From Typha latifolia (taxonomy: Eukaryota > Streptophyta > Magnoliopsida > Poales > Typhaceae): a stretch of 64,000 nt of DNA. The position numbers and the translations under genes were made by a program. Each line of letters begins with the position of its first letter. Position 1 is the first letter of the stretch. The notes under the pieces are model-generated. The model saw nothing but the letters and a program-made list of their open reading frames with translations, was not told where the DNA came from and made no database searches. This document shows, one piece after another, positions 1 through 12,553 of this stretch. Location of the stretch: contig CM034102.1 of NCBI GenBank assembly GCA_019914945.1, positions 3,461,501 to 3,525,500 of the forward strand, given 5' to 3'.

Positions 1-2415
1 ATTTTTCTATTGGACAAAATTCAGGCATTACCATACACATCCCACCTTAAATTATGATATTGTCTACATTCTGGCAAGGTTTTGTCTTTTCTCCATACCT
101 AAAGCTTTGGAATTAAATAAAACCTTGACTAACTTAATAGATTCAAGCTTAGTGAAGAGTGATGCATTAGAAATTTAGAAAGGTAAAAGATAACGAGAAA
201 AAAATAACAGGATCTCACTGTTAACGATATAATCCTACCGCATTGCACGATACAAAGGCCTGTACCAAAGCACGTATGACAGTGGACATCCCAGCAATGC
301 ATAGATTGTTGCAAGTAAAAAGATTATAACTCCTGCAGATTGAAAAAGTCTTCAAGCCATTAAACACTTGCTAATAATAGAGAAAGCAGATGATAATCTT
401 ACAGGTAGAATGACAGTAATAATACCTCCCCCTCTAATCCAGCAGGTAATCACTGCAATAATATTCCATACAAGACAAAAAACAATCCCTGCAGGTAAAC
501 AAGAAACAGATAAACTGGCAATAGTTGACTATAATCTGATCGTGCGGATCATCTGAGAGTATACAATACAGCCCATTATGCAGAACAAAAGGCTGGCCCT
601 TTCAACTGGGACAAAAGCCTTTACCGAAAATATACTACATAGAAGATAGCATTTGAAATAAGATTCAGAAAACTTTATTTACTTCCTAATTTAATGGAGA
701 AAAAGATCTACCTGTGCTAGTGGTCAATAAAGATGGACTAAGAGAATGACTGTACAATTACCATGCATTTAAAGTCCTTCAGATTTAATAATCAGATTTC
801 AAATCTAGGGACTAAGAGATGTCAAACTATGCAAGTATAGGATGTCACATGGTGAGGAAGATCCTGATTGACTGTTCAAGAATAATAGTCTAGCCAGTAT
901 AATTCCATTTGCACCTCATAGACATGATATTGCTCTCCAGCGTCCGAGATAATGAGCATCAAAGGACCTATTCAATTTTATTGTTTTCTACCAATGCAAT
1001 TCTGTTTCAATTTTCTTATGAGTTAATCTCTGAGAATGATTGATCATATGCGAAAAGACCAAGTCCATCCCACCGTCAAGAACCTAATTCAATCAACCCC
1101 TTCAAAACCTCGTTGATAAGGATTACATCTAGACTACCCATGTTTCAAAGTAACATTGTAACACAAAGAAATAACTTGATGCAACATTCCGGAGCTATTT
1201 TATATAATCAAAGCTGTACTAGTGCCTATAGTAGTGCTTCTGAACATACCAACATGCATTAAACAAACAATTCATAGTTCAATTTAAATGTTTCAAGAAA
1301 TTTTCAAACAGTTATACCTAGCCAACTTGCAAATGCCAGATATTGCAGCTTTTGAGCATGGACCGGTATTTCCTTTGCTATGTCATGATGGATAATAGGA
1401 AAAATTGGTGGCCAATTTTTCTCTTCAACGGTGACGCCAGCTGTATAAACAAGTATTTCATCCACATGTCAGAACAGTAGACTTTGTATTAATAAATCTC
1501 AACCTAGCACAAAGCAACTCATCAAACTACCTCTTGTCAATGCATCCTCTCTTTGTCTTATTTCCTGCAGTTGCACATCATAAGCATGCCCAAAAGAAAA
1601 TGTCAACTCCTTATACACAAAACTTCCCCAAGAGAATTTATCTTTACAATATAACAATGATGACTACTACGACAATAACATGTTATACAAACCTTTTCCC
1701 TCCTTTTCAAATCCTCTTCCCAGGCTGCGAGTTCCTTACCCTTCTTCTTTGGATCCTACAAAGAACCAAATTATGGTAACCCAACAATCAAATTTTCCAT
1801 TCAAAACCTCAGAAAGTAAAGCACGTATCAACTTATGTATGGCATAAAATTACAACCACCGAGTCCAATGGTATATCAACAGTTGCGCCAAGCTTGCTTC
1901 CAAAAGCCGATTTCTTTGCAGGACCAGCAGCACCCTGCAAATCTAAGCATTAACCTCAAAATCAAGAGCTCGCAATTCCCCTAGAATTGCAAAGGCTGAC
2001 ACGAAAATGCCCACTCAAATCTAAGATCCTAGAATCCTACAATCTCATCCATAATAACAGAAGGAACTCGTCTAGATCTGAGGTTTTCCCCTTAGATTTC
2101 CAGAACCCACAATCCGCATTACACATCTGATCCACATTCCGTAATTTCCATCAGGAAACGCACAGATTAGAGAGGAAAATTACCCGGGGAAGAAGAAAAG
2201 AAGAAAAGGAGAACAACTTGAGTAATCAAATCTACTATCCAAGAGCAAGATTTCAGATTTTAGATTCCGGCCAAAGAATTCAAACCTCCCCAACAAAAAA
2301 TGTAGAATTGTAGTCTAAGAGAGCGCAGGGATCCAGAGAAAGGGAGAGAGCGATGTGGTGGGATTACCGCGAAGGGATTCACGTCCTCTTCGAAAGGATT
2401 GGGATCACGAGGCAT
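1..2415 (-). CDS. SCAMP: Secretory carrier-associated membrane protein (SCAMP), 3' part missing
   Basis: SCAMPs are four-pass membrane proteins of the trans-Golgi network, endosomes and plasma membrane that act in vesicle traffic. Visible exons (minus strand) are 2368-2415, 1860-1934 (the donor could also end it at 1857), 1693-1755, 1531-1564, 1318-1440, 426-488 and 239-332, all joined in frame. They encode about 166 residues; the rest lies beyond position 1. Features in order are a tandem NPF pair at the N-terminus ([10 protein letters not shown], an EH-domain ligand in this family), the GATVDIPLD motif, a Lys/Glu-rich coiled coil, the signature [13 protein letters not shown], a first membrane segment ([18 protein letters not shown]) and the second segment leading to [12 protein letters not shown]. 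The linker between the NPF motifs and GATVDIPLD is shorter than in the plant homologues I recall. The start is the ATG directly before the NPF motifs. Family assignment is firm; the exon 2 donor is not. Confidence 0.93.
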
Positions 2416-3089
2416 CGCCAATGGCGTCCTTGGAGATCTCTCTTTCCCAGGGAAGAAGAAAGCGCTCGAAATCTTTAGGCGCTTCTCTCTCTCTGTTACA
2501 ACTGTATAAGAACTAACCCGACATTTGCCTAACAACATTTATATTTATACCGACGATAAATACATATAATTACCCATTAATTTAGGGGGTTAGTTGTAAA
2601 ATTTTGTTGCTTATAAATAAATTGCAATCCGATATTTATGTCGGATTAAGAAAAAGGGAAGATACTTGAAGTGATAAATATCCTCTGCTTTTTAAAGTGC
2701 ATCCAACCACTCTTAACAACAAAATAATAACAAATCTAATTACTTCAATTTTTTAAGAAACAGATCTAGAATCTAATCCAACAAGAAAGGGTGAACTACG
2801 AAATGAGTGTTAGAATCTAATCCGAAACTTGTATCCCTGCAATAGTGTTCGACAAAGAAACAAATGAAAAATGTAGCTTATATCAAGTTAATATCCAGAA
2901 AGCATAAATGAGGCTCTCAAATGCAACTTCTAACTCAGTCCCAACAAATTACACAAGGGAAAGCAAGAAAACCCCACTGTGTTGAGTGCTAAGCAAATGG
3001 AAACAATTGTTTGACATTACGCGACTAAATGGTATTTTCAAATACACGAAGGATGGACGGTTCGTCGGATACCAAAAAGTGCTGCAGAT
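2416..3089. other. Spacer between SCAMP and TIM8
   Basis: This stretch holds the SCAMP leader and promoter side (about 2416-2540) and the 3' flank of TIM8. It is AT-rich, and I see no gene, structured RNA or repeat. No clear TATA box could be placed for SCAMP. Confidence 0.6.
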
Positions 3090-4605
3090 CTACTGCATGG
3101 ACTCGAATCGTTTAGCAATAATCATGCTCATGTCGAGATATCGTTGAGCACAATTGGTCAGGCAGGTGGATTCACTGGAGCTGAATTTACTCCCAGGCGT
3201 GCCAGTGATGCATTTGTCCCAACATACATTAGTAAGCTTCCCCACCATCTCGCTGATCATAGCTTTCTGCTTCTCTTGCTGCATAAAATCAACAATTCAT
3301 AGATGATAAAATCATAGTGATTCTTCATAAATGAATATTTACAATTGCAACAGATTATGCAAATTATGTATAAAAGAAATAACTTCACAATAATGATAGA
3401 GGAGCAACCGAATCAAACGACCAAGATTCCACAGATGAGATAGTGCATCAGAATCCCAATAGGAACTTAGTAGATGTGGAAATAGACCATCCCACCTAAA
3501 AGTGGCTTTCAATAATCTTTAAGAGTCTATGCAGAAAAAAAATTGGATAAAAATCATTACTTAATTTAAGATGTTCAGCTATTCTATGAACATAGCAAGT
3601 ACTGTCATATAAGTGGTGAAATGATGGAACCAAAGACATCACCTTCTACTTTGTAAAATGAAACTATCCAAGAAATCTGCAAGAACTTGCTCTTCCAACT
3701 CACTTAGGGACTTCAAATTTATAGTCTCATGCTAAGAATTGGTAGCAGAGAATTACTATGGCTTCTTCAATAATGTTTACTCAAAGAAAAAGTGAATTGG
3801 CTAACTGATTTCAGATGTGTCTAACAACTCTGGCTTTCTTTTGAATCCCAAACTACACTCCTATAAGTTACATGGTAAACTAACTTAGCCAAGAATAAAA
3901 TTTGTCTTTTAATAAAGACGTTGTTCTATCCAACAAGTTTCATGCTTAGCAACCTTTTCCCAACCAGTCCTAGACTTGAAAAGAAGAAAACGGAGAGTCA
4001 CCTAAGGCAAATGCTTATAAAGGTGCATGGCAATTCCAAGAGAATAAATATATGCAATTAATGCAAGGAACTATTAGTCTATTACAAATGGAATGCGCTC
4101 AACAAGACAATGCAATAATTAATCAGACCTAATATGCTAAGCTTAGTACTTAATTCAAATGATGAGAACAAGATTCACTAAAAGGCAAAACAAGAAATGA
4201 AATACTCACTAATCAGATCCAAGTAAATTGCTACAGAGAAGTAGTAGATGAGCTCTAGGGTTACGAATGGTTTAAAGGTATGATAGTGAACTTCAGATTA
4301 TAATCTAAGATTAGTACCACCGATACTTTGAAAGTGACATAGTTGCTGGAATTAGAGATAGGCAAGTTAACCAATTTAATCAAACAGGTATTGTCATTTG
4401 ACCTGCTTCCGCCAATTAAAACAACAGCACAGCAGATGCATCTATGGATTAGTTTCACCACGAGAACCACAAAAGTCGCATTCGAAACAAATATCGAGAC
4501 CAAAGAAATAAAACATTCTAGGATCAGCGTAGTGTTGACACGATAAACAAGCAAGTTTGTAGGTATTACCTCGATGAACCGCTGCAACTCGGCAGAGTTC
4601 TCCAT
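3090..4605 (-). CDS. TIM8: Mitochondrial intermembrane-space chaperone TIM8
   Basis: This is a small Tim chaperone that escorts hydrophobic precursors across the mitochondrial intermembrane space, normally as a hexamer with TIM13. There are two exons, 4570-4605 and 3090-3278, separated by a 1.29-kb intron. The product is 74 residues, close to the usual 75-80. The twin CX3C motifs that define the family are intact, at Cys31/Cys35 and Cys51/Cys55, spaced by 15 residues. The block CITGTPGSKFSSSES between them and the end RYLDMSMIIAKRF match plant TIM8. The chosen ATG begins MENSAELQRF; the open frame runs further upstream, but an extension would be longer than any TIM8 I know. There is no presequence, as expected for a protein oxidatively trapped in the intermembrane space. 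Confidence 0.95.
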
Positions 4606-4827
4606 GAGAGCTGTCTCCCTCGTTCTCCTCGTCCAAAACCCCAAGCAATTGAGAGAGATAAACCCTAGCTTGCTCCCGGAGGCGGAGGGGGCAAGTCGAG
4701 AGATTTATTATGTAGCGGCAAGGGCGTGCGGATGGGTCCGGTGGATCCGACTCCGAACCCGACAAAATTCTGACCGATCCGTTCGGATCTATCTTCATGA
4801 TGGATGTCAGATCCAATAGACATGCGA

Positions 4828-4833
4828 GGCCCA
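4828..4833 (-). promoter_or_regulatory. Site II-type element (TGGGCC) upstream of TIM8
   Basis: GGCCCA on the plus strand reads TGGGCC towards TIM8, about 225 bp upstream of its ATG. Site II elements bound by TCP factors are common in plant genes for mitochondrial proteins. There is only one copy, so the call rests mainly on context. A telo-box (AAACCCTA, 4660-4667) lies nearer the start. Confidence 0.35.
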
Positions 4834-5583
4834 TCCAAGTGAGTTCGTGAGTCATCGTCGATCATAATTCGTAAGTGATGACGAGGAGAGGTAACGACAA
4901 ATCTTCGTGTATTTTAAACGTTTCTCTCTCAAATCCTTGCTGTTGCCTATGAAGCAGATATTAGATAAGCATTATTTCTTCCAATATGTGGGATGAGACG
5001 ACTCCACAGTTTCATAAACAACCCACTTGTTCTCGTTTCTTATTTAATTTTCAAAAGCTAGAAATTTTAATTCCAAGGGAGTCGATAGCTTTTATTTTAA
5101 AGATAATTCTATTTAAACATCGGAACTATTACTGATTTTTACCTATATATACCCCTTAAACTAAAAAAAAAAAAATTAGATAAAAAGATATATATAATAA
5201 AAAAAGGTTTAAAAAATATTCAAAAAATGATAATCATTCAGACAATAAAATTATGTAACATATGTGAAATTAGTACATACTAAATTGCTAATTTCGGGTC
5301 AGATGAAAATTTGGCTGCTAATTTTCCCTGGCCGTTGTCTGACATTGAATAAAAAGTCCACCACGCAGCTGCTGTCGTCGTCAAAGTTCGTGCTTCTTTA
5401 TTTAATTCGTCCGTGACGTGGCTCCTGGTCAGCTCCCAAATCTTCTTAGCTTACGCCTTGGTCCTTACGAGCAACCGTATGGGAGTAATATATACTCCAC
5501 CAGGATGACATCCGCCGTTCATAGAATGATCTACGTACGGGATTGGATGTGAGCACGTTTGGTATGTAACGGCGTATGGGGGA

Positions 5584-5610
5584 GAATATGCTGTATCGGA
5601 TCGGATATGC
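5584..5610 (+). promoter_or_regulatory. Two P1BS phosphate-starvation elements
   Basis: GAATATGC (5584-5591) and GGATATGC (5603-5610) both fit the P1BS consensus GNATATNC bound by PHR1-type MYB factors. They are 19 bp apart and 143-170 bp upstream of the GDPD start codon, just before a TATA-less pyrimidine-rich core promoter. GDPD genes of this type are known phosphate-starvation targets, so the placement makes functional sense. Confidence 0.6.
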
Positions 5611-5752
5611 GAGAATAAACTTGACGGATTCCTCCGTTATGGTGTTATCCCTTCCCTTTTTAAACCTCCCTCCCTTCTCCTTCCTCCTCCCTCTCTTCTC
5701 CTTCCTCCTCCCATCTCCTCCCGCCTAATTATTCCAAACCCTAGCTTCGGCA

Positions 5753-7527
5753 ATGGCTCTCAAGGCAGTCCACATGGCGGATGTCCCGAAGATCGACCAG
5801 GTCCCCGACGGACCGGTCCTCGCCGGAGGCGTCCGCCGGCCATCCGGCATGGCGGTTCTTGGGTCGCCGCAGGCGGCGGCGGCGAGAGGGTTCGTGGTTG
5901 TAGGGCACAGGGGGAAGGGGATGAACGCGGTGGCGTCATCGGATAAGAGGATGATGGCCGTGAGGGAGAACTCCTTACTCTCGTTCAACCGGGCCGGCCG
6001 GTTCCCGGTCGACTTCGTCGAGTTTGACGTCCAGGTAAATCTTTCTTGATGCCTTCATCTTCGCCTCTGATTAGCTCCTTTCCTCTTTTATTTTTCCTAA
6101 TTTTTCTTCAATATCTTTGTTCGATCATCCGCATATTTTCTGTCTTTTCTTATCTTTAGTTTTCTTGGGTGAGAAAAGAAGCTTAGAAGACAAGCATGGA
6201 TGTGATTTTATTTTTGTAGGTGACAAAGGATGGCTTCCCAATCATCTTCCACGACAATGTCATCCTCACCGAGGAAGTTGTAAGTTTCCATCGCCATCTA
6301 TGTTCTCCAGTTGATCTCTCTAGCAGCAGCATTCGATCGTTTTAAATCATTTTGATCCAAACTATGCCAGGGAACCGTGTCTGAGAAGCGCGTCACAGAT
6401 CTTTACTTGGAAGAATTCCTCTCTTACGGACCTCAAAGAGATCCAGCAAAGGTACCCTAATCCCCCACAACAAAGAAAAGATTAAAAAGACGGTCTTTAA
6501 CGCTTAATGCGACTTCGTCAGGTGGGCAAATCCTTGCTCCGAAGAGCTAAAGATGGGAGGATACTAAACTGGAGCGTCGAAGAGGACGACTCTCTTTGCA
6601 CATTGCAAGAGGCTTTCCAATGCGTCGGCTCGCATCTCGGCTTCAACATCGAATTAAAATTCGACGACTACGTTGTTTACTGTGAGGAAGAACTCACGCA
6701 TTCTCTTCAGGCTGTATTGCGAGTATGCATGGCTTCTTATCTTGAACAATGTATTGATATGAGCTGCTCCTATATCTTCCTAATTAACCTTTGCGATCAG
6801 GTAGTTTTGCAGTATGCTAATAATGATAGACCAATCATCTTCTCTACTTTCCAACCAGATGCAGCAAAGCTCATGAGAAAGTTACAAAGTATCTACCCTG
6901 TAATTAAGCAATCCTTGTGAACTCCTCAAATTGGCCGTCAATTCTGCAATCAATTGTTTCCCAAGACACTGCTCCAATTAATCTTAATTGTTTCAGGTGT
7001 TCTTCCTGACCGAAGGAGGGACCGAGATCTACGACGATGTGAGGAGAAACTCGCTCGACGAAGCCATCGAGTTATGCTTGCAGAGTGGCTTGCAAGGGAT
7101 AGTCTCAGAAGTGAGAGGAGTTCTTAAGAATCCTTCTGCTGTTCCTAGGATAAAGGAATGCAAACTAGCCCTCCTAACCTATGGCCAGCTCAAGTAATCC
7201 AATCCGTTCCCCTCCTTGTGCCCTTTTTGGATCCTATAATTCGGAAAGAGCTCTAGTTCTAATAAGTCTGATGATATATATTCCTATTGCAGCAATGTTC
7301 CTGAGGCTGTGTACATGCAGCATCTGATGGGCATCAACGGTGTGATCGTCGATCTGGTCGAGGAGATAACGGAGGCTGTCGCCGGCTTTACCAAGCCAGC
7401 CGCCGCCACCGCCGCCGATGAGAGCTTAAGCGAGACAGAGGCAGAGGAGGGCAGGAGGCAGCCTAAGTTTTCGCAGAGGGAGCTCAGGTTCCTTCTCAGG
7501 CTTATACCTGCACTTATACAGCATTAA
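5753..7527 (+). CDS. GDPD1: Glycerophosphodiester phosphodiesterase, GDPD1/2/3 type
   Basis: GDPDs hydrolyse glycerophosphodiesters from phospholipid breakdown to glycerol-3-phosphate plus an alcohol, which recycles phosphate. Seven exons are 5753-6034, 6220-6279, 6371-6451, 6522-6722, 6801-6899, 6997-7193 and 7293-7527, giving 384 residues. GHRG (His52), ENSLLSF, VEFD (Glu90, Asp92) and TKDGFPIIFHDN (His105) form the catalytic and metal-binding set of the GDPD fold, all intact. The later blocks FNIELKFD, RPIIFSTFQPDAA, VFFLTEGG, RRNSLDEAI and LMGINGVIVDLV match plant GDPD1-3. Arabidopsis GDPD1 is plastidial; here the N-terminus is not a clear transit peptide, so location is uncertain. Exon 1 is strongly GC-rich compared with later exons. 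Two P1BS sites precede it, suggesting induction by low phosphate. Confidence 0.95.
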
Positions 7528-7643
7528 TTCCCAAGGAATATTGCTCGTAGCAATTGAATTTTTCATACACGCCAAAATGAATCAACTATTGTTTACATAC
7601 TAATCATCAATAGCTTTCTTAGAATTAATTTTTTATCAATTAG

Positions 7644-8129
7644 TTTGATGAAGATCTAATGGTTAAGATATTTAAAAGTATAATAGGAACTAAAGATATT
7701 ACCGGTAAGTAATTTTTTTTAGATATATAATCTTGCATATTATTTTTTGATAATTATATTATCTTAATATTTTGTTAAGTAAAAGACATGTATATTATTA
7801 ACTGAAAGTAATATATATATATCAAAATAAGAGTATATGTTTTTTATAATTAACTTGATAAAAATTTAATTACATTTTATATTTTTTATTATTTTTTATT
7901 ATTTACATATATTTCCCATTAGTTTAAGATTGATTTAAATTAAATTTTAATAAATAGAGATAGAGAATTATATTTAAATTGAAGTTTATCTCCAAATAAT
8001 TAAATTTAAATTATTTAATATTAAATGATATCTCCTATAATTAAGGCATAATTATATTTAAGAGAGAAATCTTAGCAGAAGAAAAAAAAATGTAGAGCAC
8101 TTCTTTGATGAAGATCTAATGGTTAAGAT
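7644..8129. repeat. 26-bp direct repeats flanking an AT-rich block
   Basis: The same 26 bp (core GATGAAGATCTAATGGTTAA) occurs at 7644-7669 and 8104-8129 in direct orientation, enclosing about 430 bp of very AT-rich DNA. It could be a remnant of an insertion or a local duplication. There are no coding features inside. Confidence 0.5.
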
Positions 8130-8889
8130 CATCAAAATAATAAGAAAATTGGGAAGTTAGGCATACGTAATTAAATCTTTTTTAACTAATATACTCTTTT
8201 TCTTACGTATTGTGATTTTAGAACCGGTACTGGAAACTGGTCCGTTGAAGTATTTGCCAATCATCAATAGTTTCAAACTGTTGCTATGAAATAGACTAAA
8301 TTAGGCCCGAAATTAGCCCTAGAGCTATTTAATGGCCTGGCCCATTAAACACCTAAAAGTAATCAGGATAAATATTTGACTTGGATTCATTCTTCCTACA
8401 ATTGTTTCCCCTGTTGTTCATCTTGAAACTGTTTACATTTCTTTGACTTGGGTAAAGCAATCAGGGAGGAGGATTAGATAATTTACACAGTTCAAAATGT
8501 GCAAAAAAACTGCAACATATTAATTAAGTTTATAGGATAAAATCAATTTGGTATGGCTCAAATCTACAAGAAATATTGTAAGGTGATGTGTTCTCTAAGC
8601 AATATATGACGTGTATGCTGCTGTTTTATGTCAGTGATAAAGAATCTATGAGAGAGAATTGTCTTTGTGAAAAGCATTTAGAAGTGTAACACCGCAATGT
8701 ATTATGTATGTCAAAAGATGAGAGCTTTACAACAAGGTGGTGGACATTAGCTTTTCCAACTATAGCTCATCAAAGTGTGGAAGAGCAATGCTCCTTTTCA
8801 CATCTTAATTACCTTTTGATAATCCTATCATTTTACTAAATAAAATTTGATTCCTATATTCGAGTTCTTAACCCAAAAACACATTGGGC

Positions 8890-9413
8890 TAGGGATGTAA
8901 TCGAATCAGATTCAGTTGGATATGTACAAGAATTGAATATATGTTCATTTAATTTTATCGGCTTTAGACACATATTGAATTTTAAATGTAAAGCTAAATA
9001 ATAATAATTATATTTTGATAATTTATTATCAAATTATTTGGAACTCAAAAATTGAATAAAGATACGAATACAGATTCGGATCAGATTGCATATTAAAAAA
9101 ATCATATAATTTATCAATGATTTGTATGTTATTATAGTTTAACATTTAATGTACTACCAAAAATATAAAAAAAAGGTGATATGTGTGGAATGATCAACGG
9201 GATACGATAAAAAAAACCCTTTTAATTCCTCTCACCGAATTGCTCAACGAATTAACACATTGAAATTGGATCTAAACTGTAATGTGAAACCAAATCCGAT
9301 GCATTTAATAAATAGATTAATCTGAGAGGCTGGGATTTTATAACGGGGTACGAACTAAGTGGATTCGGATTGAATTATCCCCAACTTATAATCAGGATCC
9401 GATTGCACACCTC
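8890..9413. mobile_element. Candidate degraded hAT-like non-autonomous element
   Basis: The left end reads TAGGGATGTAATCGAATC. The reverse complement of the right end reads GAGGTGTGCAATCGGATC, giving 13 matches in 18 positions. The 5-bp word TGGGC sits immediately outside both ends (8885-8889 and 9414-9418). The interior of about 520 bp is AT-rich and non-coding. The end sequence resembles the better-preserved element at 33740-34151. A full 8-bp target duplication is not visible, so the boundaries may be off by a few bases. Confidence 0.4.
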
Positions 9414-12358
9414 TGGGCATCAAGTGAATGATTTAAAATTTAATTCTTCTTAGTCTTTCCTTTACAAGGCATCTAAGGAACTTTACAACAAATGCAAGCA
9501 TAAACACCAATCATTATCTCCCCTCTAATTACCCAATTAAGATAATCGCGCCACCGACACGTTGGCGACCTAACGATGCGCCAAATGTCGACAGACAGGC
9601 CAAATTGATCAGATCACTGACCACTGCAAAGATCTCATGGCCTCAAGCTTCCCCTTGAGACAAAACCCCTACTTGTTTTATTACTAGTCTTATTTGAAGA
9701 GTACATCCTTCAGCTATTCTTTTTTTTTTTTTTTGTGCAAGACTTGAGTGTTATAGAGTTGCTTCCTGGGCAAGTTGATCAACTTCTCATAGCCTACCCC
9801 ACTCTAAAGGCATTGACAAAGTTTGTGGGACTAAGAAAGATACCTACAAACACTTTGAAGTCTTACTTTTATTATGATTATGTTGATTGAGATGCACTTA
9901 GGGCCTTGTTATATTGATAACTTCTTTTTAAAGGCTTTGAAATTAGTGTCTCTTTGCCAGACAATTGCCAAAATCAGGGAGACAGGAGGAAATATAATCC
10001 GGATATTAGTACTTTTAATTGACTTCTGGAAGGCATCCAACAAGCTAAAATACAAGTCAAGCATTAGCTTTCAAGTTAAATATGATTGAGGGTAGTAAGT
10101 TTTGTGATGAAAGTAATTCAACTGAGATAAAAATTTAATGGCATCCAAGATTCTGGTTCACAACTGGGTTTCTTTTCAAGTTTTGAGAAGTTACTAAAAG
10201 GAAAAAAGATATGTCTTTTGATACAGTTTAGAATAGTTATAAACCTTATAGTATTACATCATGACAAGAGATAAGGATAATAAAGAATCCAATGCATTCA
10301 GAAGGTCAATATAATATCAACTAGGATATGTTCAGCAAGAACAGAGAAAAGCTATCCATATCTTGAGAATTGGTTTTGCTTCTTGCCTCATCTCATCCTG
10401 CAAGCTTAAGTTATAAAGAATCTAGAAGTTGAAATTTTGAATCCTTATCTGCAAAGTTGTGGTTTTAGGATTCTCAAATTCCACTTTTAATGTCAACCAT
10501 ACAAGTCTAAAGTTTCACTTTTCAAAGTGGGAATTGTGGATTGACCCTATCCAACAATGTCAATGTATTCTAGAAGCCATTCATCCCCATAACACTAATA
10601 ATAAAATAGAGAGTTAGTTCTATCACATCTGAAGAAGAACAACAAGAAATTAAGATCTGAATGAAGATTACTCACACATATATCTTTTTTTTCCCCTTTC
10701 TCTTTCTCATGTATATGAAATAATTTCTCATCGGTTTATTGAACTTTTTTACGTCGAAAATAATTCATAGACAAGATCATGGTTATGATTAACTTCATAT
10801 GCACACAAGTCTTTTGACAACAAGCATTAATTATATGAACATGCTCATATATATAACTTCTTTTTTTCTATGAAGGTACTAATTAAAGAAATATATATCT
10901 AAACTCCATCAAAATCTCATGCACCCGACAAACATAGTGTGAAGTAAACATTCAACAGCACATGCACACTAATCTACTCAAATTAAAGAGAGAAGTGAAC
11001 AAAATGGGTGAATCCAAACAAAACAAGCAAGAGGGTAAATAATTTACATCCATTTACTTTCTGAAGAAAGTTATTAAGCAAGGAAAGAGATGAGAAGAAG
11101 GTGGCATGCCTTGTTTGAATATAGAAAGATGAAGAAGAAGTTTTTGATTGAGAAAATGAAACACATGGACTCAATTCATACTCCTTATTTTTAAAGTTGC
11201 ATAGTGGTAGTGGAATCCTTGTAAACTTTCCCTATGTAACTCACTTTTATTTCCTTCTCTTTATATGATACCCCCCTTCTATTAATTATACTAGAAAAAG
11301 CTTTCCCTTCCTTGCAAGGAATCCCATCTCCTTGATGCCAATGTCAGCATTCAAGGCTATTACTTGATTTACATACCATTTATACCCTTGTAGTTGTCTT
11401 GAAGCAGAGGAAGTTATGCATATATCTATTGAATAGTTTTTTTATGAGACAAAAATATTTCATAATTTCTTCTTCTTCTTCTTCTTCTTCTTTTCTCTTC
11501 ATCCAATGAAAAATATAGTCCACTCTGCTCACTCTTCAGTTGACAGACAAAAAGGATTAATATTTTTATTTTCATTTAAAGAGGGATATGGAATGAAACG
11601 CCGCATATTAAATCTATGGGTTGAAGCACGTTTTTAATGACTTTGGTAATAATTGTCACCAATAATCTCAAATTTATGCATAATTTTCTTGAGGGGTTCC
11701 GGATAAAAGATTTTTCCTATTTACAAATTACAACTGAGTCTCTTTTCCACCGTCTATGAATGAGAATGGGACCCAATTAAAAAGGGCAATATGGTAATTG
11801 CGCAAGTAGTATTAGTAACATTGATGCCTGGAGGGTATAATTGTCCAGAGGAAGATTCCTTGGAGGGCGTTGATGCTGCCCCTGCGTTGGCGTGTCGTCA
11901 TCTTTTTTTTTTTTTTTTTTTTTGGCAAACGAGATGTTAAGTAAATATATAATTGCCCTTTTAAAAATGCCCGAGGGGTAAAAATGGAAATTGAAGGTAA
12001 ATTGTCGAAATTCTTCTCAAATGATTTTTCTTTAATTCCTAGGTGAAAAGTATCACTCATTTACTAAATAATTAATCAAATCCGGTGTATATTATCGCGG
12101 GATGTCCGGTGAGAAGAAGAGCTGAGAGAAAGGGAAAAAAGATTTAGAATTCAATGTGGAGTCCTCTTGCCCATACACACAAAAAAAGATTTAGCTAAAA
12201 GGAAGGGGAAAAAAAAAGAGAAGAAGAAAAGGTTAGAAAACCAAATAAAGAAAGAAATCACCTCCATCGATCAAAGCAAAAAAGAAAAGAAGTTAGAGTC
12301 TGCTTCACGCCACAGGAGGACCCCGTCGCCTTCTAAAATCCCAGCAGCACTTGGGGGG

Positions 12359-12364
12359 TATAAA
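12359..12364 (+). promoter_or_regulatory. TATA box of the NAC gene
   Basis: TATAAA follows a G-run about 190 bp upstream of the NAC start codon, which predicts a transcription start near 12390 and a leader of about 160 nt. The leader ends in a T-tract and a GA-rich stretch. Confidence 0.5.
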
Positions 12365-12553
12365 GAGGCGTCCCTTTCCCCCTCCCCCTCATGGAACAAC
12401 AACAACACACCCCTCCGCCTTCCTCTCCCGCCTCCCGGCGATTTATGCAACGAAATGGGGTGTTGGGTCTTGCTCATCTAGCTCTGTTCGATCCAAAGTT
12501 GTGAGCTTTTTTTTTTTTCTTTTTTTCCTCTGAGGTGGGGGAGAGTGGAGAGG

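Larger units (their letters stand above)
4606..5752. other. Divergent promoter region TIM8 / GDPD
   Basis: About 1.15 kb separates the two start codons. The left part is moderately GC-rich (TIM8 leader). The centre, about 5040-5300, is very AT-rich with A-tracts. The right part carries the GDPD promoter and a long pyrimidine patch at about 5655-5727. Frames open on either strand near 4442-4865 look like mirrors of the TIM8 leader and resemble no protein. Confidence 0.6.
7528..12553. other. 5-kb intergenic spacer, AT-rich
   Basis: This is the longest gene-free stretch. 7530-8260 is extremely AT-rich and carries a 26-bp direct repeat. 8890-9413 looks like a degraded TIR element. 9540-9660 is a locally GC-richer patch without features. 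T-tracts sit at about 9720 and 11903-11923, and a (TTC)n run at about 11469-11492. The NAC promoter and leader occupy about 12100-12553. I found no open frame resembling a protein. Confidence 0.55.

Noticed and set aside
4343..4865. Several overlapping open frames around TIM8 exon 1
   Set aside because: TIM8 exon 1 explains the region; the others resemble nothing and cross its splice donor.
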